Program-made: the position numbers and the translations under genes
The notes under the pieces: model-generated
Seen by the model: the letters and a program-made list of their open reading frames with translations, nothing else
What the model was told of the DNA's origin: nothing
Database searches by the model: none
Source of the DNA: Simmondsia chinensis
Taxonomy: Eukaryota; Streptophyta; Magnoliopsida; Caryophyllales; Simmondsiaceae
DNA: 64,000 bases
Assembly: GCA_018398585.1 (NCBI GenBank)
Contig: JAGTTD010000011.1
Span: forward strand, 9,733,001-9,797,000
Direction of reading: 5' to 3'
In this document: positions 52,611 to 63,979 of the stretch, piece by piece
Numbering within the stretch: position 1 is the first letter of the stretch
How the letters are laid out: each line of letters starts with the position of its first letter

Positions 52611-54820
52611 TGTTAGGAACAGTGTCCTGAAATTCAGATTTATTCTGGATATATTATTTTAATTAATAAATAAAATTGAAGTTCCAGCCATTTCCTAGTT
52701 AAATTATGTATGTGAGCATTTACAGTGCATGTGATTTTCTATTGGGAGACATCCATGAGATGGGTGCAGTCCTCCGACTACAATTTACATGTTTGTTCTA
52801 AGTGGGTTATGAGACTAAACCACAGATAGACTTGGAACAAATGGTATGGATTGTTGTTTGAAAGACTCGTAGTGGAAGACAAGTTTGGACCACTTGTATG
52901 TTAAGACTATAATGTGACGCTTTAGATGACTTGTCTTGGTCATGTGGATGGAGATCCAAAAGTGTTAGGTTAGTGTGTTTAATAAGATTGACACACTGAG
53001 TTGAACCATGTGGGTTACTTAGTTCTAGACTACTATCGGAGATGAGTGATTCACGTTGTCCTGTTTGAACGACGACTCTAAATCCTAAGCGTATTCTGGA
53101 CTTGTGCATGGAGCGTTAGTTACTTTGGTGTACTATAAGTAAGGTCCAAACGAATGGCTAAAATCTCACGTACACGGGGTAGCGGCATGAAGTGTGACAA
53201 GGAACAGGTATTCAATAGGGAATCTACAGTCTCTTATAAGATATAGGTGTCCCCTTAGTTTATTCACAAATATTTGAATAGTTCGGAAACTTTGGCCAAT
53301 GTATTCCAAGTTTTTGACATTTGGAATTTATACCGTGAATATGTTCAAGTATAAATGAATTATTCAGTTAAGGGCGAGTCGGTAACTAATGGAGAAGAGA
53401 AGGACAATGGTAGTGGTTCTATTTATCCTTTGTCAAGGACATCTAGTGGAGGGGTTGTTGTCATCAATACAGTCTATTAGGGAGATATCGAATAAATAAT
53501 TTAAGTCTGGAGTGTAGTGAAATTTATTTAGTGCAATTATGTCTCATTAAATGGTAATGAAATTAAAATCATGAGATGGTTTAATTAAGCTCATTTGGAG
53601 CTAGATTTAAATCGTTCCTAAGGTCCCTGCGCAAGCCTTTGTTTTTATTGCCATGGGAAAAATATTAAAGAATTCATGAGATGAATTATTTATCCATAAG
53701 ATGGGTAAATTAATTTTGCCAAATATTATTCATAAGATGAATAAGAATTGAAAATTATAAAATAAAATAATTTTGAAAAATTAAAGTTCATAGGATGAAT
53801 TTTTACATGTGGAAAAAAAAAACCGCACAGGGATAGCGATCTGTGGCTAACGCTAGCAGCCAATCAGCGCGCAACACATGTCACGCGCTGGGATGCCCAG
53901 GGGAGGAATCTGGGTGCCACACGTTGGACTAATAGCCATGCGACACATGGCATGCGTTTTGTATTAAAAAAATACGCTGTTTTGAACAATGTTTGAAACG
54001 CAGCGTTTGAATTTTTTTCTAAATAATACGCTGTGTTTTGTATTAAAACTGGAATTATTTTATATGCATCCCACGTCGAAAAAGTTATTTTTTTCCCTCC
54101 GGTATAATCCTATAAATAGAGGTAACTATTCCAGAGCTTTGACATTCAATTGAAATAAATTATTTTGGGTTTCCGGTGTAGTTTTAGAGACCTAATTGGA
54201 TAGAAAAATTTCTGTTGAAATTTTTCTTTCCTCAGTTTAATATTTTTTGGAGCCCACCCTCCGGGCAGTTCGAGGTCATTGTGCAGAAGGTCTTGATTTC
54301 TTGGTTTTCTTTATTATTGGAGCAATTCCAGGTATGTTCTTCTTTCTTTATTCTTTTTCGCTTTTATTTATTATAGTATTCGTTATTATACCTGTTTAAG
54401 TTATGTATTGTTATGAATGTATTAGAGTAAAAGGCCAATAGATCTAAATTAAGAATATAGATCTGTTGATTTAAATTATGAATTTAAGTCAGTAGATTTA
54501 AAATTAAGAATTTTAAATTAGGTTTAGAGTTATGAATTCTAAACCCATTCCGCTGCGTAAACTTTAGGGAGAATTTTGAAATTCATCCTAATAATCGGTA
54601 TTAGGGCACATGGTTTATAGAGGTAAACCTATTCCCAGAAACTCTTGCACGTGAGGTGTCACAAAGCGTGACTCTCCGATTGGGGGCTTAGATAAGAGAA
54701 GAGTCTCCTACTCTAAGTGCTCTAATAGGTGCCTATTGTTGTGATCATAGTTGAGAACTGTGAACCCAGTAGTCGGCATTTGAGTTTATTTTCCAACAAA
54801 ATTCATATCTTTTCCCAACA
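52611..54820 (+). repeat. Copia E 3' LTR
   Basis: 2,210-bp LTR, TGTTAGGAACAGTGTCC ... CTTTTCCCAACA, closely matching both LTRs of copia A. TATA box TATAAATA at 54111-54118. The stretch near 53820-53990 differs most from the copia A copies. Confidence 0.9.
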
Positions 54821-56235
54821 AAGTAAAAGGAGAGGAATTATTTTGAATGATGCCAACTTGAAGCATCTCGCCAATCAAGCACTCGAGAATATCCTTCTGG
54901 AAATGTGGATAGCGATAAGGTCTGAGATTGACTAGGTTGCTTCTCTCCTTTCGAGGAGTTGTGTGATCGAAGCCGTGGTGGAAAGGAAGCAGGCGGGTGA
55001 CTCAGAGAACACATCTTCAAATTCCCTGAGTAGCTCTGTCATCTTGACTTTATTGCAAACACTATGGTCATCTTTGGCGAGTAAAAGGCTGAAGTAGGAT
55101 GGATCAGATGGTGTAGACACTTGTACAACAAAGAGAGATGCGGCTTGGTATGAGTTGTCATGTAAAGCGTTGGCGGAAACGGTTTTCGCAGATGCCGTCG
55201 TAGACCACTGAGCTTGCACTGGCGACTTTGGAAGGTGAACTCCATAAGAAGTTCACAAAAATTCCACCAAATAGTACCCATTGTGTGAAGCTAGTGTACG
55301 CCTAAGACCATGTCAGACCTGGATAGTGGAATAAAAGGCATATTTGAAGTGAAGTTGATTCCCTATAAGGTCCAACGGAAGTTGTGACAGGTGGCATGAC
55401 ATGTGATTTGGTTACTGTCATCGACAGTAATAGGGGGTCAACCCAATGGATCCATAGTATACCCAAGTTGACTCGCCAATGCCACATCAAGGAAGTTGTG
55501 CATACTTCTGATATCAATCAAAATATGTAGGGTACATTTGCCACAATTGCCCAATACTCTCATAATGTGGCAAGTATCCATGCCACCCAAGGTGTGAATG
55601 GAGATAATGGGACCGTGTCAAAATTCGGATTAGGGCCAGGGCTCAAAGGTGCATCACTAGCATCCATAAATTCTTCCTTAACTTCGATAAGGAACAGTTA
55701 GACCTACTTCCTCTTGGGGAAAACATGACCCGAAGCAAACTTGTCGTGACAATAAAAACATAAGTTCTTTACCTAAAGTTCCTCTGCTTCGTCGTCAGTT
55801 AAATAGCATGGGTTGCGGAAGGATCCATTTATTGGTGAGTTAGGTGGCGGAAGGGCTAAGGCTTGGCATTGGTAATTTCAAAAACTCAACTTTAGTTATT
55901 CTAGCTGGAAATTGGTAATTAACTCGATTACGGGCGGGACGAGGTATTGGAGAGTGGGCGCGTCTTGGTGGCTCCAGTACTGGTTCTAAGCTTTGAGAGA
56001 TGTGAATGCTAGTGGGTGTCAATGAACGTCCTCAGCAGTTCATGGCAGCCGTCTGGACAGAGATTCCACTCACCAATTGTGACATTTGCTCGATTTGACC
56101 CTCCAAGGTGATGCAACGCTGATTAAAGGCCGCTCGTAATGATTCTTCGACTTCTCACATGATGGTCTAAGACCGTGTGCCTTCCGCCATGCTAATCGGA
56201 ACTTAGGTCGAGGGTCAACTAGCTCTGATACCAAT
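54821..56235 (-). pseudogene. pol: Gypsy fragment G: gag, protease and RT start
   Basis: Minus strand from the right: a short Gag N-terminus (MAEGTRS, then ESLRAAFNQRCITLEGQIEQ, 56190-56070), the RNRVNYQFPARITKVEF segment (55920), where the Gag core appears deleted, a zinc-knuckle remnant CFYCHDKFASGHVF (55750, last Cys lost), the protease remnant (SDMVLGVH near 55310), the linker VKMTELLREFEDVFSESPAC (55050) and the RT start (LRPYRYPHFQKDILE region, 54930-54830). It stops where copia E is inserted, in the RT. The type differs from gypsy-1 to gypsy-3. Only the N-terminal half is in view. Confidence 0.75.
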
Positions 56236-56572
56236 TAATACCAATGAACCCGAATTCCAAGGTAACATACACGAATCAATATCACAACAATTCAAATAGC
56301 ACTATGGGATAGTAATATCTGCCTTGGATTTGTATTATATATGTGTAAGGTACCTCCAATGGAGGAATTACAATAGATAGTACGGAGAAAATGGGGGAGA
56401 TAGAAGAAGAAGAAGAATAGAGGGAGAGAGAGAAGATGAGCTCACACAATTATTGGCATGCTTAACTAACTTACCCTAGCGAGATATTTTTAAGATATTT
56501 TCTAGGGTTGTTATGGTGAGGTGGCAATTGTGTGGTGGCATAGAAAGGGGAGGAAATATTTGTATCAGTATC
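56221..56572 (-). repeat. Gypsy G primer site and 5' LTR
   Basis: The primer-site complement agctctgatacca (56221-56233) is followed by an LTR of about 335 bp (approximately 56236-56572), starting with a decayed end (taataccaatgaaccc) and ending near tgtatcagtatca. It contains gagggagagagagaagatga, typical of transcribed 5' regions of such LTRs. It is inserted in the LTR of copia F. The outer edges are approximate. Confidence 0.65.
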
Positions 56573-56689
56573 ATGAATTTTAAATCACCTGTAGGTTTAA
56601 AATTAGAAAATTTAAACCGTTTTGCTACATTAGTCTAATGAATTAGGGAAAATTTTTTAAATTCATCCCAACAGTTGGTATCGAAGCCT

Positions 56690-57751
56690 GTCTTTGATTA
56701 CATTCATAATATACATGATAGGCATAGTAAGATCGAAATAAATAGACATGCAATTTAATAAAATAGAGATTTTATTAAATTAGAAAGGAAAGATTATATA
56801 GTTTGATATTGATCATAATTAAAGATCTAGTTTTAAATTGTTTGAAATGTAGATTGAATTTATAGTTAATTCAAGATCTGTAAATGTAAATTTCTCAAAT
56901 TATATTTAGTTTACATATGATGGGATTGTTCGTATATTCTTAAGATTAACTAAATCAGTTGAATAGATCTAATGAGTTTAGAGTTAATACTTTTAAATAA
57001 AAAATAAAGTTATTCTTATATTGCTGATGCTGGCATTAGCAATGATGTCAGCACTGATGTGGCAATTTTTAAAAAAAAAAATTTTGAGACGTGTAGACTT
57101 CAGTGAAGAATTAAAAAATAATAATTAAAAATTAAAATGTGATTCTAATGTAGAATATGAGACAATCAAATCGTAAATGCAATTTACATAAAGCCACTAG
57201 TTTATAAAATTCAAGTGGGAACGAGGTCTAAGTGTTGAAGCCTCACGGTCTCCATTACCAATCTAACTGTATAGTGAATCGACATCACTCCCTACGGAGG
57301 GTGTCGGTTTGCATGTTATAAGGTTAGACTTCTTACAGGATAAATTAAAGTAAAAAGAAGCGATGCGACCATGTTGCCTTAGAGTATTACGTGTATTTTG
57401 TATGAAGGTTTAGGTAATGGTTTACACTTAACTAGCATTACGTTAGCCTCCCCGAGGAGCTCTATAGTGTCACATTAGAGACTAAGAAAAAATGGTGAGT
57501 TAATCATGTGTAGTAAAAGTTACAAGAAAACGTGTTAATTAAGAATTGTTCTCACTCAAACTAATTTCATATGGCCCCACTGCCAGGGACTAAGGAGTGG
57601 TGTGTTTGATCATCATTGCATGCATGATAGTTCCATTTTTTGTGGACACCTGACTCATTGTGTTTGCTAAATCCAAAAGAATAGATATTATTGCATTATA
57701 CATGACTCCTTTTATATAGTTACACAAATGTTTGCATTTACAGAATTTATA
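56690..57751 (+). other. Copia F leader (non-coding)
   Basis: About 1.06 kb without ORF, homologous to the leaders of A, B and E. Hairpins CTCC-CTAC-GGAG (57288-57299) and CTCC-CCGA-GGAG (57448-57459) are perfect. The second and fourth hairpins are decayed. The 60-bp palindromic units are not clearly recognisable here. Confidence 0.68.
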
Positions 57752-58430
57752 ATGGCTGCGACTTATCCATTTCATTCAATTCGTAAGCATAATGTACTCT
57801 TTGGACCAAATTATTTTGCCTGAAAAAAGAGTTTGGACATCATTCTAATTCACGAGGGTCTAAAGTTTGTTCTCACTGATGCTCGTCCTTTTGTGCCCAC
57901 TAATGATTGTATAGCTATTGTTAAAGAGTGTTATGAACACTGCCATAAGGTTAATGAGTTAGCCATATGCCACATATTGACCTCTGTGCCAAATGTTCTT
58001 TAGCATCAGATGCTTGAGATGTAAATAGCAGCTGAGATGATGAAACATTTGGAAGAACTGTTTTAATTATAGTATAGGGCAACTAAGAGAGATATTATTA
58101 TGAAGTTGCTTAATATGAGGATGTCCGAAGGAGTGCTAGTTGAGGAACACATCATGAGTTTGATGGTGTCTTTTTCTGAACTGGAAATCCTTAGAGTTGA
58201 ATTTGATAGTCAAATGAAGTAGGATATCATCCTCAATTCTTTTTCCAGTTCACTCACTCAGTTCAGGATGAATATTCCTATGAATAATATGAACTATTCA
58301 TTGCCTAAGCTACTAAAAGAGCTGCAAGTAACAATGCACCAATTGTCGGCCGAATGGAAAGTTCAATCAACCCAGGCATCAAGGATGAGTAATCATGCCA
58401 AAAGAGAATGAATTACGGAGATATGGGCTA
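57752..58430 (+). pseudogene. gag: Copia F gag pseudogene
   Basis: Starts ATGGCTGCGACTTATCC at 57752. The GPNYFA and LDIILIHEGLKFVLTDARPF motifs follow (57800-57890), then HKVNELAICHILTS and the UBN2-type MRMSEG- and LSELEI-like segments (58090-58200), and QFRMNIPMNNMNYSLPKL (58260-58320). A basic linker and a damaged zinc knuckle (58400-58450, reading MNYGDMGYWTGDCTKD without the first cysteines) end it. Stops occur about every 50-100 codons. Confidence 0.75.
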
Positions 58431-60251
58431 CTGGACAGGGGATTGCACCAAGGACTTAGCTACCCTTCCTGCAAAGACTGGCAAACCATCTTGTGAAGGT
58501 ATGTTGATATCTCACTGAGTTGAGTCACGCACAGTTGAGGGTCCACTAGGTCCCCGGTGTGTGGGCTCAGGTTCAACTGAACATGTTTATAATATGTTAT
58601 AGGGGCTCAAGCTAACCAGGGGGTTAGATGATGGAGATGTGCACTTGATAGCTGGAGACGGTACAAGAGTTTCAGTCTTAGGAGTACGAGATATTAGCAT
58701 AGTTCTTAGTGGTAGGGTTTTGATTTTGAAGGATTGTTTATTTATACCTGCATTACACAGGAATTTGATTTCTGTGTCTCGATTAGTGGATAATGGTTAT
58801 TCAGTCAATTTCAATTTTGAACTTGTTATTACAAGAAATAAATAGTTTGTTTGCAAAGGAACATGTGTTAATGGTTTATTTATGTTATTCCCCGATCAAA
58901 ACTCTGATATTTGTTCGAATGAATCTAATACAAGTTCATTTGTTTAATATCTTAAAAGAAAACACCCTAAAAGGGATAATGCCTTCACATGGCACCAACG
59001 TTTAGGTGACATTAATAACCATAGGATCCAAGGACTGGTTATCTTGCATGGAACCTTTAGACTTCAAGTCCTTTCCAGTCCGCGAATCCTGTATTTAAGG
59101 CAAGATGACGAAGTCTGTCCTTAAGAGTAAAGACAATAGGGTTGGTGACTTGCTTGAGCTGGTTCACTCAGATGTATGAGGACCAATGAATGTTTAAGCA
59201 AGAGGTGGGTATGAGTACTTCAACACATTCATTGATGATTACTCTAAGTATGGATATATTTGCCTACTGAGACATAAGTTGGACTGTTTTGAAAAGTTCA
59301 AAGAGTATAAAACTGAAGTTGAAAAGCAATTATGTAACCAAGTCAAGTCACTTCGATGGGATCGAGATGGAGAATATCTTTTAGGTGAATTTCTGGATTC
59401 CTAACCGTAAATGGGATCAGATCTTAGCTTTCTGCTCTGAGCACCCTATAACTGAATGGTGTTGCAGAAGGAAGGAATAGGACATTATTGAAGACAGTAT
59501 GGTCCTAGATGAGTCATGCTACTTTACCAATCTCCTATTGGGGTTATGCCTTAGAAACAACAACATATCTCCTTAACTTAGTTCCATCTAAATCAGTTCC
59601 TAAAATGCCTGTGGAGTTATGGACAAGGTAAAAGCCAAATTTGGGGTACCTTTGAATTTAGGGGTGTCTAGCACATGTATTGAAAAAGAATCTTGACAAG
59701 TTGGAATCAAGGACAGAGGTGTTCATGTTTGTTAGTTATCCCAAAGGAACAAGGGGTGGTCTATTCTACAGTCCTTCTGAACAAAAGGTGTTTGTAAGCG
59801 TGAATACAAAATATTTAGAGGAGGATTTTTTTAGTCGACTACAAAAACGAAAGTAGAGTAGTGTTTGATGAATTGAGAGATAATGACACTAATTTGCACA
59901 GCTAAACACATCTCGGGACACAATGGATGTATTAGATGCACCCACATATAAGGCCGAGGATGTTCTAAGTACAGAAGAGCCTAGGCATAGTGGAGGATTG
60001 TAAGAGCGCCTAGTAGCTTCATGGCGGGAGCTTTAATGGTTGACTGTAACATTGAATTTGATCCTCTCAGCAACAAGGGAATTCAAGGCAAGGATGCTGA
60101 CCAGTGGGTCTTGACATTCAAATTTGAGATAGGATCTATGTGTTCTAATTTGGTATGGAAAGTAGTAGAGGTGCCGAAATGTATTAAGCCCATTAGATGT
60201 AAATGGGCCTATAAGAGAAAAAGAGGAGTGTACAGGAAGGTCAAGACCTTC
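58431..60251 (+). pseudogene. pol: Copia F protease, integrase and RT start pseudogene
   Basis: Protease-like block: LIAGDGTRVSVLGVRDISIV and LSGRVLILKDCLFIPALHRN (58645-58770), then LISVSRLVDNGYSVNFNFEL. Pre-integrase: AFTWHQRLGDINNHRIQGL (58980-59040). Integrase core pieces with stops: DDYSKYGYICLLRHK (59235-59280) and EKFKEYKTEVEKQL (59290-59330), followed by SHATLPISYWGYALETTTYL and PVELWTR (59510-59630) and the post-core FVSYPKGTRGGLFYSPSEQK (59730-59790). RT start: KDADQWVLTFKFEIGSMCSN and KVVEVPKCIKPIRCKWAYKR (60090-60220). H interrupts it after 60251 (flank ccttc). Confidence 0.8.
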
Positions 60252-60642
60252 TGTTGCGATCGAGGATAACCTCAAACCATAACCTAGGGCAGATGAGAGT
60301 TAAGATGAGATCGAGAAGTGAAAGAGATGAGAACTAGAGAAAGTTAGATAGAAAGAGAGAAAATATCTCAGAAGATATTGTTTGCATTGCATTAAATGAT
60401 TCAACATTACACTTGGGCTTGCTTCCAATACTTCCAACTAACAAGACCTTAGCCGCCACTATTGACCATACTTGACCCTTGAACCGAATTAACTAACCAT
60501 TAAGTCCTTTGGCGCCAATACAAGCTATCAAACAACTAAACATCACTTATTACATGACTTATCAAAATCTAATGCTACCTATTACATCATGACTTATTCT
60601 AATTACAATCCTCAACATGCCCCACCTATAGGAATCATAACA
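60252..60642 (-). repeat. Element H 3' LTR
   Basis: 391 bp, plus-strand ends TGTTGCGATCGAGG and GGAATCATAACA. It shares with the gypsy-2 and gypsy-3 LTRs the layout agttaagatgagat...gaagtgaaagagatgaga near the start and the ccgccact...cttgac block and aggaatcataaca end. It is inserted in copia F's RT (left flank ccttc, 60247-60251). The inner side ccttaagagattcttgtccc resembles the sequence next to the LTRs of gypsy-3. Confidence 0.85.
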
Positions 60643-61230
60643 ATACTCACCCTTAAGAGATTCTTGTCCCTAAAAATCTAAAAGAGAGTTGAACTTTGAA
60701 GAGCACTTATTGATGTAGGAGACCTTGCTGAAATTAACGGTTGCAGGATGCATGTGATGCAATGAATACATGTGAATCTGAAATGCAACTGGACTAAGAG
60801 AACTCCTTGCTGAATCTGCAGCTAAAGAGGGTCTCAAAAATACTAAATTTTTTTTGTAACAGTAGAAAAACATTAGCTGATGCAGATTTTGAAGTACTCC
60901 AGACCAAAGTCCTACTGTCAATGCTTTGCTTCTTAATATGCCTCTTATTTCTGCCCAACATGTTGCTTTTGAATGTAATGGACACTTCTTGGTGGTCTAC
61001 CTAGACCGAACCACACCAGCCAGATACTAACACCAGCACTTCCATTGCAGAACCTCTTGATGCAAACTGGGCCGCTTGACATCACTGTAATGCCGCAAAG
61101 GAGCACTGCTGGCCAAGAATGCCGCAGATGTAACAAAGGGATGCAACAGCTGTTGGCCTTGCAGTAACCTGCTCTTGCTCTGCTGAAGGCAGGATCTTCA
61201 GTTGCTCTCGGGTCTCCAAGGCTAGGAATC
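60643..61230 (-). other. Element H, 3' non-coding or eroded part
   Basis: About 590 bp next to the LTR. Short minus-strand ORFs (60670-60921, 60794-60985, 60945-61136) are not supported by any motif. The sequence may be the 3' untranslated part of the internal transcript or an eroded coding end. Confidence 0.4.
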
Positions 61231-61562
61231 TAGTTGGCACACTCTCTTTTCCACTTAACATGTTGAAATGCTACAGCTAACGAGAGAAATGAGCTATTCC
61301 ACTCATCCATAACAGCTTCTTGGAAACCAGTTAATTGCATGACAATTCTGGTCAGGGATGATCTGAAAGACTCAGCCTCCTTTTCCAACACTCTTGCACA
61401 ACCAACCATAATTTGATTTTGATCCCTACTAGCTGCCATGTGTACTTCCACTCTCTTGTCTTGCCATAACCACAGAGTGCTCAAAAAGCATCTAGCACAT
61501 TGCTCCCCACTGCAACATTCCACAAGCTTAGGATCTTGAACAATTGAACCCTTATCTTGCAA
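61230..61562 (-). pseudogene. Element H internal ORF segment, unknown function
   Basis: 110-codon open minus-strand segment with AASRDQNQIMVGCARVLEKE and SFRSSLTRIVMQLTGFQEAV, a helix-rich, amphipathic composition, and a Cys cluster CCSGEQCARCFLS near its start. I do not recognise it. It lies downstream of the RRM-coding part on the same strand and may be the same decayed reading unit, but the intervening 61570-61830 is full of stops. No membrane segment or signal peptide is evident. Confidence 0.4.
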
Positions 61563-61829
61563 CTTCTAAAATGTCCTCTCACAAGATAAGTTTTCAAGCC
61601 TCACACTCGAACTCCAAGGAAACAATGTCACCACTTGAACTAATAAGATAGCAGAACTAACCGCCCACAATTTGCTACATACCTATCCTATTATTCACCA
61701 AGACTTCAGTGCCTATTTGAACCCTTTTTCTTCTCAAATGATTAAACTTAGAACTCCTAACATTGAGCACTAATATGAATGCAAAATACACCAGCCAATG
61801 AAATCAAAGGAACATCTAAACAGCCTTGT

Positions 61830-63187
61830 ACTTCACCCATTCAAAGACTGATATGTCCTCAACTTCTTTGTTGGTGTGTGAACTTATTTCAGCTTGTTCC
61901 ACATTTACCAAATCAGGAGGCCTATCATTAGTGTTCTTAGATGAGTACAAATCAGCTCCACTCCATTGAGCCTGCATTGGTATCAAAACTTGTAGACCTT
62001 ACAGCTGAAAAGGTTCCTCTGTTGGCCTTGGATAAATAGCAGCATGCTGCTGATTTATATTTATGTCAATGTGCCTACGGATTCCTTTAACAACCCAGCT
62101 TGCTGTTGAAACCATCTTTTACCCAAGGCCAAAACTTCCAAAACTGATTCAACTATGCTGCGTTTTAGTCCCAAATCTTGTAAGCCTTCCATTAAGTGCT
62201 GCAGTAGCAAAACACCTTCTTTCTCGGCAAGTGACTTCACCACCATGTTATTTCTTCTAACCAAAACCCCTTGGTACATAAATTCAAACTTATCAATACG
62301 CACTCAAACCTGTTTGTATACTCCAAACAGATCAACTATTTGTCCTTCAATCCCAAGCTTGAACTGTTGTTTCCACTAGAAATCGGAATGTACAGAATGC
62401 TGAAAACTGGGATGCATTTTCTCAGCTTGGATCACATATTCCTCCAACAAATCCATTTGTCTGTGCTCCTTATGAACATAAGCTACTTCTCTCGGATCAG
62501 GAGGAGGCTTGTCAGAAGTGCTTGCACTTGGATAAGTCACAACTCCACTCAAATAAGGAAGCCAATCAACCTAATCTTACAAAACATCCATCTGACAGTG
62601 TGCTTCAGGTTGCTGAGGTATACACCTTTCTTCACCCAGTTTAGGAGGAGGTTTTACACTCATGTTTACACTCAGATAAACCTTCTCTCCACTTAAAAGC
62701 ACACTTTGTTTTGCATTTCATGATACCACAGCAGCAACATCTAATTTCCTAATAGAATTTGATTGTTCTACAGTAGAGATTCCAGGAGTAAACCCCAAGT
62801 TCTGATTCTACTTACCAGCGTGCCTAGGATAAGTATAACCTTGAACGAAGGTCACTCCAGCCTAGCCTTGCGTTTCCACAGTCAGCTGCTGCATTGATTG
62901 GAGATGACTCTCCCCAAAATCACTCAAATTGTGACGGTGAATCAATCTCTATCCTTGCTGACTTGTGACCATCTGCTATGTCATTATCAAGTTCGAATCC
63001 CACATCAACAACACAAGATCCCATTTCTACCTCCTCTTATTGTGACATATGTAGAAAATCAGGGTCTGTCATCCATAAGCCTAACAACCGCTTTATCTAG
63101 CTCATTCTCTTTATTAAACTTCTTCTCATGAGCTACATCACTATTCCTTAGCTCCGCAGGACCAATAGAAGAAGAAACTACCTTTGG
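61830..63187 (-). pseudogene. Element H internal ORF, middle part, unknown function
   Basis: On the minus strand one reading frame can be followed from about 62860 to 62060 with only isolated stops (TAG, TGA, TAA), then shifts by two bases and continues to about 61830. Recognisable pieces: LSGEKVYLSVNMSVKPPPKL, PSASTSDKPPPDPREVAYVH, HRQMDLLEEYVIQAEKMHPS, KQQFKLGIEGQIVDLFGVYK, FEFMYQGVLVRRNNMVVKSL, LQHLMEGLQDLGLKRSIVES and, after the shift, NDRPPDLVNVEQAEISS. Proline-rich PPP blocks alternate with helical segments. It matches none of the gag or pol proteins of the window. I cannot name a family. The density of stops is similar to that of the neighbouring dead elements. Confidence 0.5.
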
Positions 63188-63409
63188 AATATCCATTCCA
63201 CTACAATAGGGATAGATGTTTCTTCCTTGCCTTTCATTGAAGGCCAAAACCTCTTGTTCTCTTGTAAAGAAGGACACTTGGGCTTCATCCTCTAAGACGG
63301 ATATTGAAATGACTTTAATTTATTCAATTTGTCCGTAAGGCTAAAAAACTTAGCGAAGAACATCTTCGGTAATCGAATAAAGAACATTGCGAATCTTAAC
63401 CAAGAGTGT
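63188..63409 (-). pseudogene. Element H RRM-like domain 2 (PTB-like)
   Basis: About 74 codons on the minus strand: TLLVKIRNVLYSITEDVLR, then VF and PYGQIE with three stop codons between them (63350, near 63341 and near 63323, all in the same frame), then IKVISISVLEDEAQVSFFTR, EQEVLAFNERQGRNIY and PYCSGMDI. The pattern beta1 - helix (ITEDVLR..F) - PYG loop - beta2 - beta3 (AQVSF) - helix - GRNIY-x-x-C-x-x-x-DI resembles RRM domains of polypyrimidine-tract-binding proteins. It would bind single-stranded RNA. The PTB assignment rests on remembered family features and needs a profile search. Confidence 0.68.
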
Positions 63410-63860
63410 AGATTCGTTAAAGTTCTTCACTGAATGATTTAAGCCATCAACGACCACATTACGTTCCTTAGCATCATCTGTAGCCTTGGATGGCTGCAAT
63501 CCAACGAACTTATCCTCAAAACTCTGTTTCCATTTCTCCTGTAGAGATCGAAACATTTCTTCGAACCCTTCCGTAGCATCAGCACTAGGATGAGCAACTA
63601 CTTGTTCGGAATTTAAAGGATGGGTAGTGGAAGGATCAAACATGTGTTGATCTTCTACACCATTCCCCATTTTTACTTCTTCCACCTTCACGGCTACCTC
63701 TTCATTTGGTGAGAATTGATCTTTACAAGGATTGAGATATTGGACTTTTATCACCCAAAAATAATCTTTGTAGTAACCTTTTAGAGATTGTTTAAACTAA
63801 AGGTATTTAAGTGGACTTTCGGCATAACTTCGGGATGTATTAATCACCCTCTCCTCCACA
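63410..63860 (-). pseudogene. Element H linker between the RRM-like domains
   Basis: Open over about 115 codons in the same frame as RRM-like domain 2 (63754-63410), with one TAG at 63797-63799 separating it from domain 1. Acidic and helical: PNEEVAVKVEEVKMGNGVED, then EGFEEMFRSLQEKWKQSFED. No motif known to me. Its good preservation is what links both RRM-like pieces into one protein. Confidence 0.55.
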
Positions 63861-63862
63861 AC

Positions 63863-63979
63863 AAAGTAGGATCTTGAAACCACTTTAATACTCTCAGGGT
63901 AACCATAGGGACTAAACAATTGATGAAGAACATCATCGGTGATGTCACGAAGAGTAGCGAAAACTTCTACTAAGAGTGT
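63863..63979 (-). pseudogene. Element H RRM-like domain 1 (N-terminal half)
   Basis: Minus strand: TLLVEVFATLRDITDDVLHQ and LFSPYGYPESIKVVSRS. It parallels domain 2 closely (TLLV at the first strand, I-T-x-D-V-L in the first helix, F-x-PYG in the loop, I-K-V-x-S in the second strand), with about 20 of 37 positions identical by eye. The second half of the fold is not recognisable: after SYFVVEERV the sequence diverges. At nucleotide level 63927-63999 and 63355-63430 are also similar. The frame is open to the window edge at 64000, so the N-terminus lies outside. Confidence 0.65.

Larger units (their letters stand above)
48802..54820 (+). mobile_element. Ty1/copia element E, 5' truncated
   Basis: Plus-strand copia of the A type: leader from about 48806, gag remnant 50230-50560, protease remnant, partial integrase, linker, RT end and RNase H, then the 3' LTR 52611-54820. 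It has no 5' LTR, no primer site and lacks about the first 245 bp of the leader. On the right it lies inside gypsy fragment G (RT segment), so the right end is an original insertion boundary (next bases aagta). Confidence 0.87.
56574..60251 (+). mobile_element. Ty1/copia element F, LTR tail through RT start
   Basis: Plus-strand copia: LTR tail 56574-56673 (ending catcccaaca), primer site TGGTATCGAAGCC (about 56676-56688, one or two changes), leader to 57751, gag 57752-58430, protease 58560-58850, pre-integrase and integrase 58970-59870, linker and RT start to 60251. It is cut on the left by gypsy G and on the right by element H. It preserves the normal RT start that A and E lack. Confidence 0.83.

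Noticed and set aside
61230..61562. Captured host gene of known function
   Set aside because: No motif that I recognise. Kept only as an ORF segment of unknown function.
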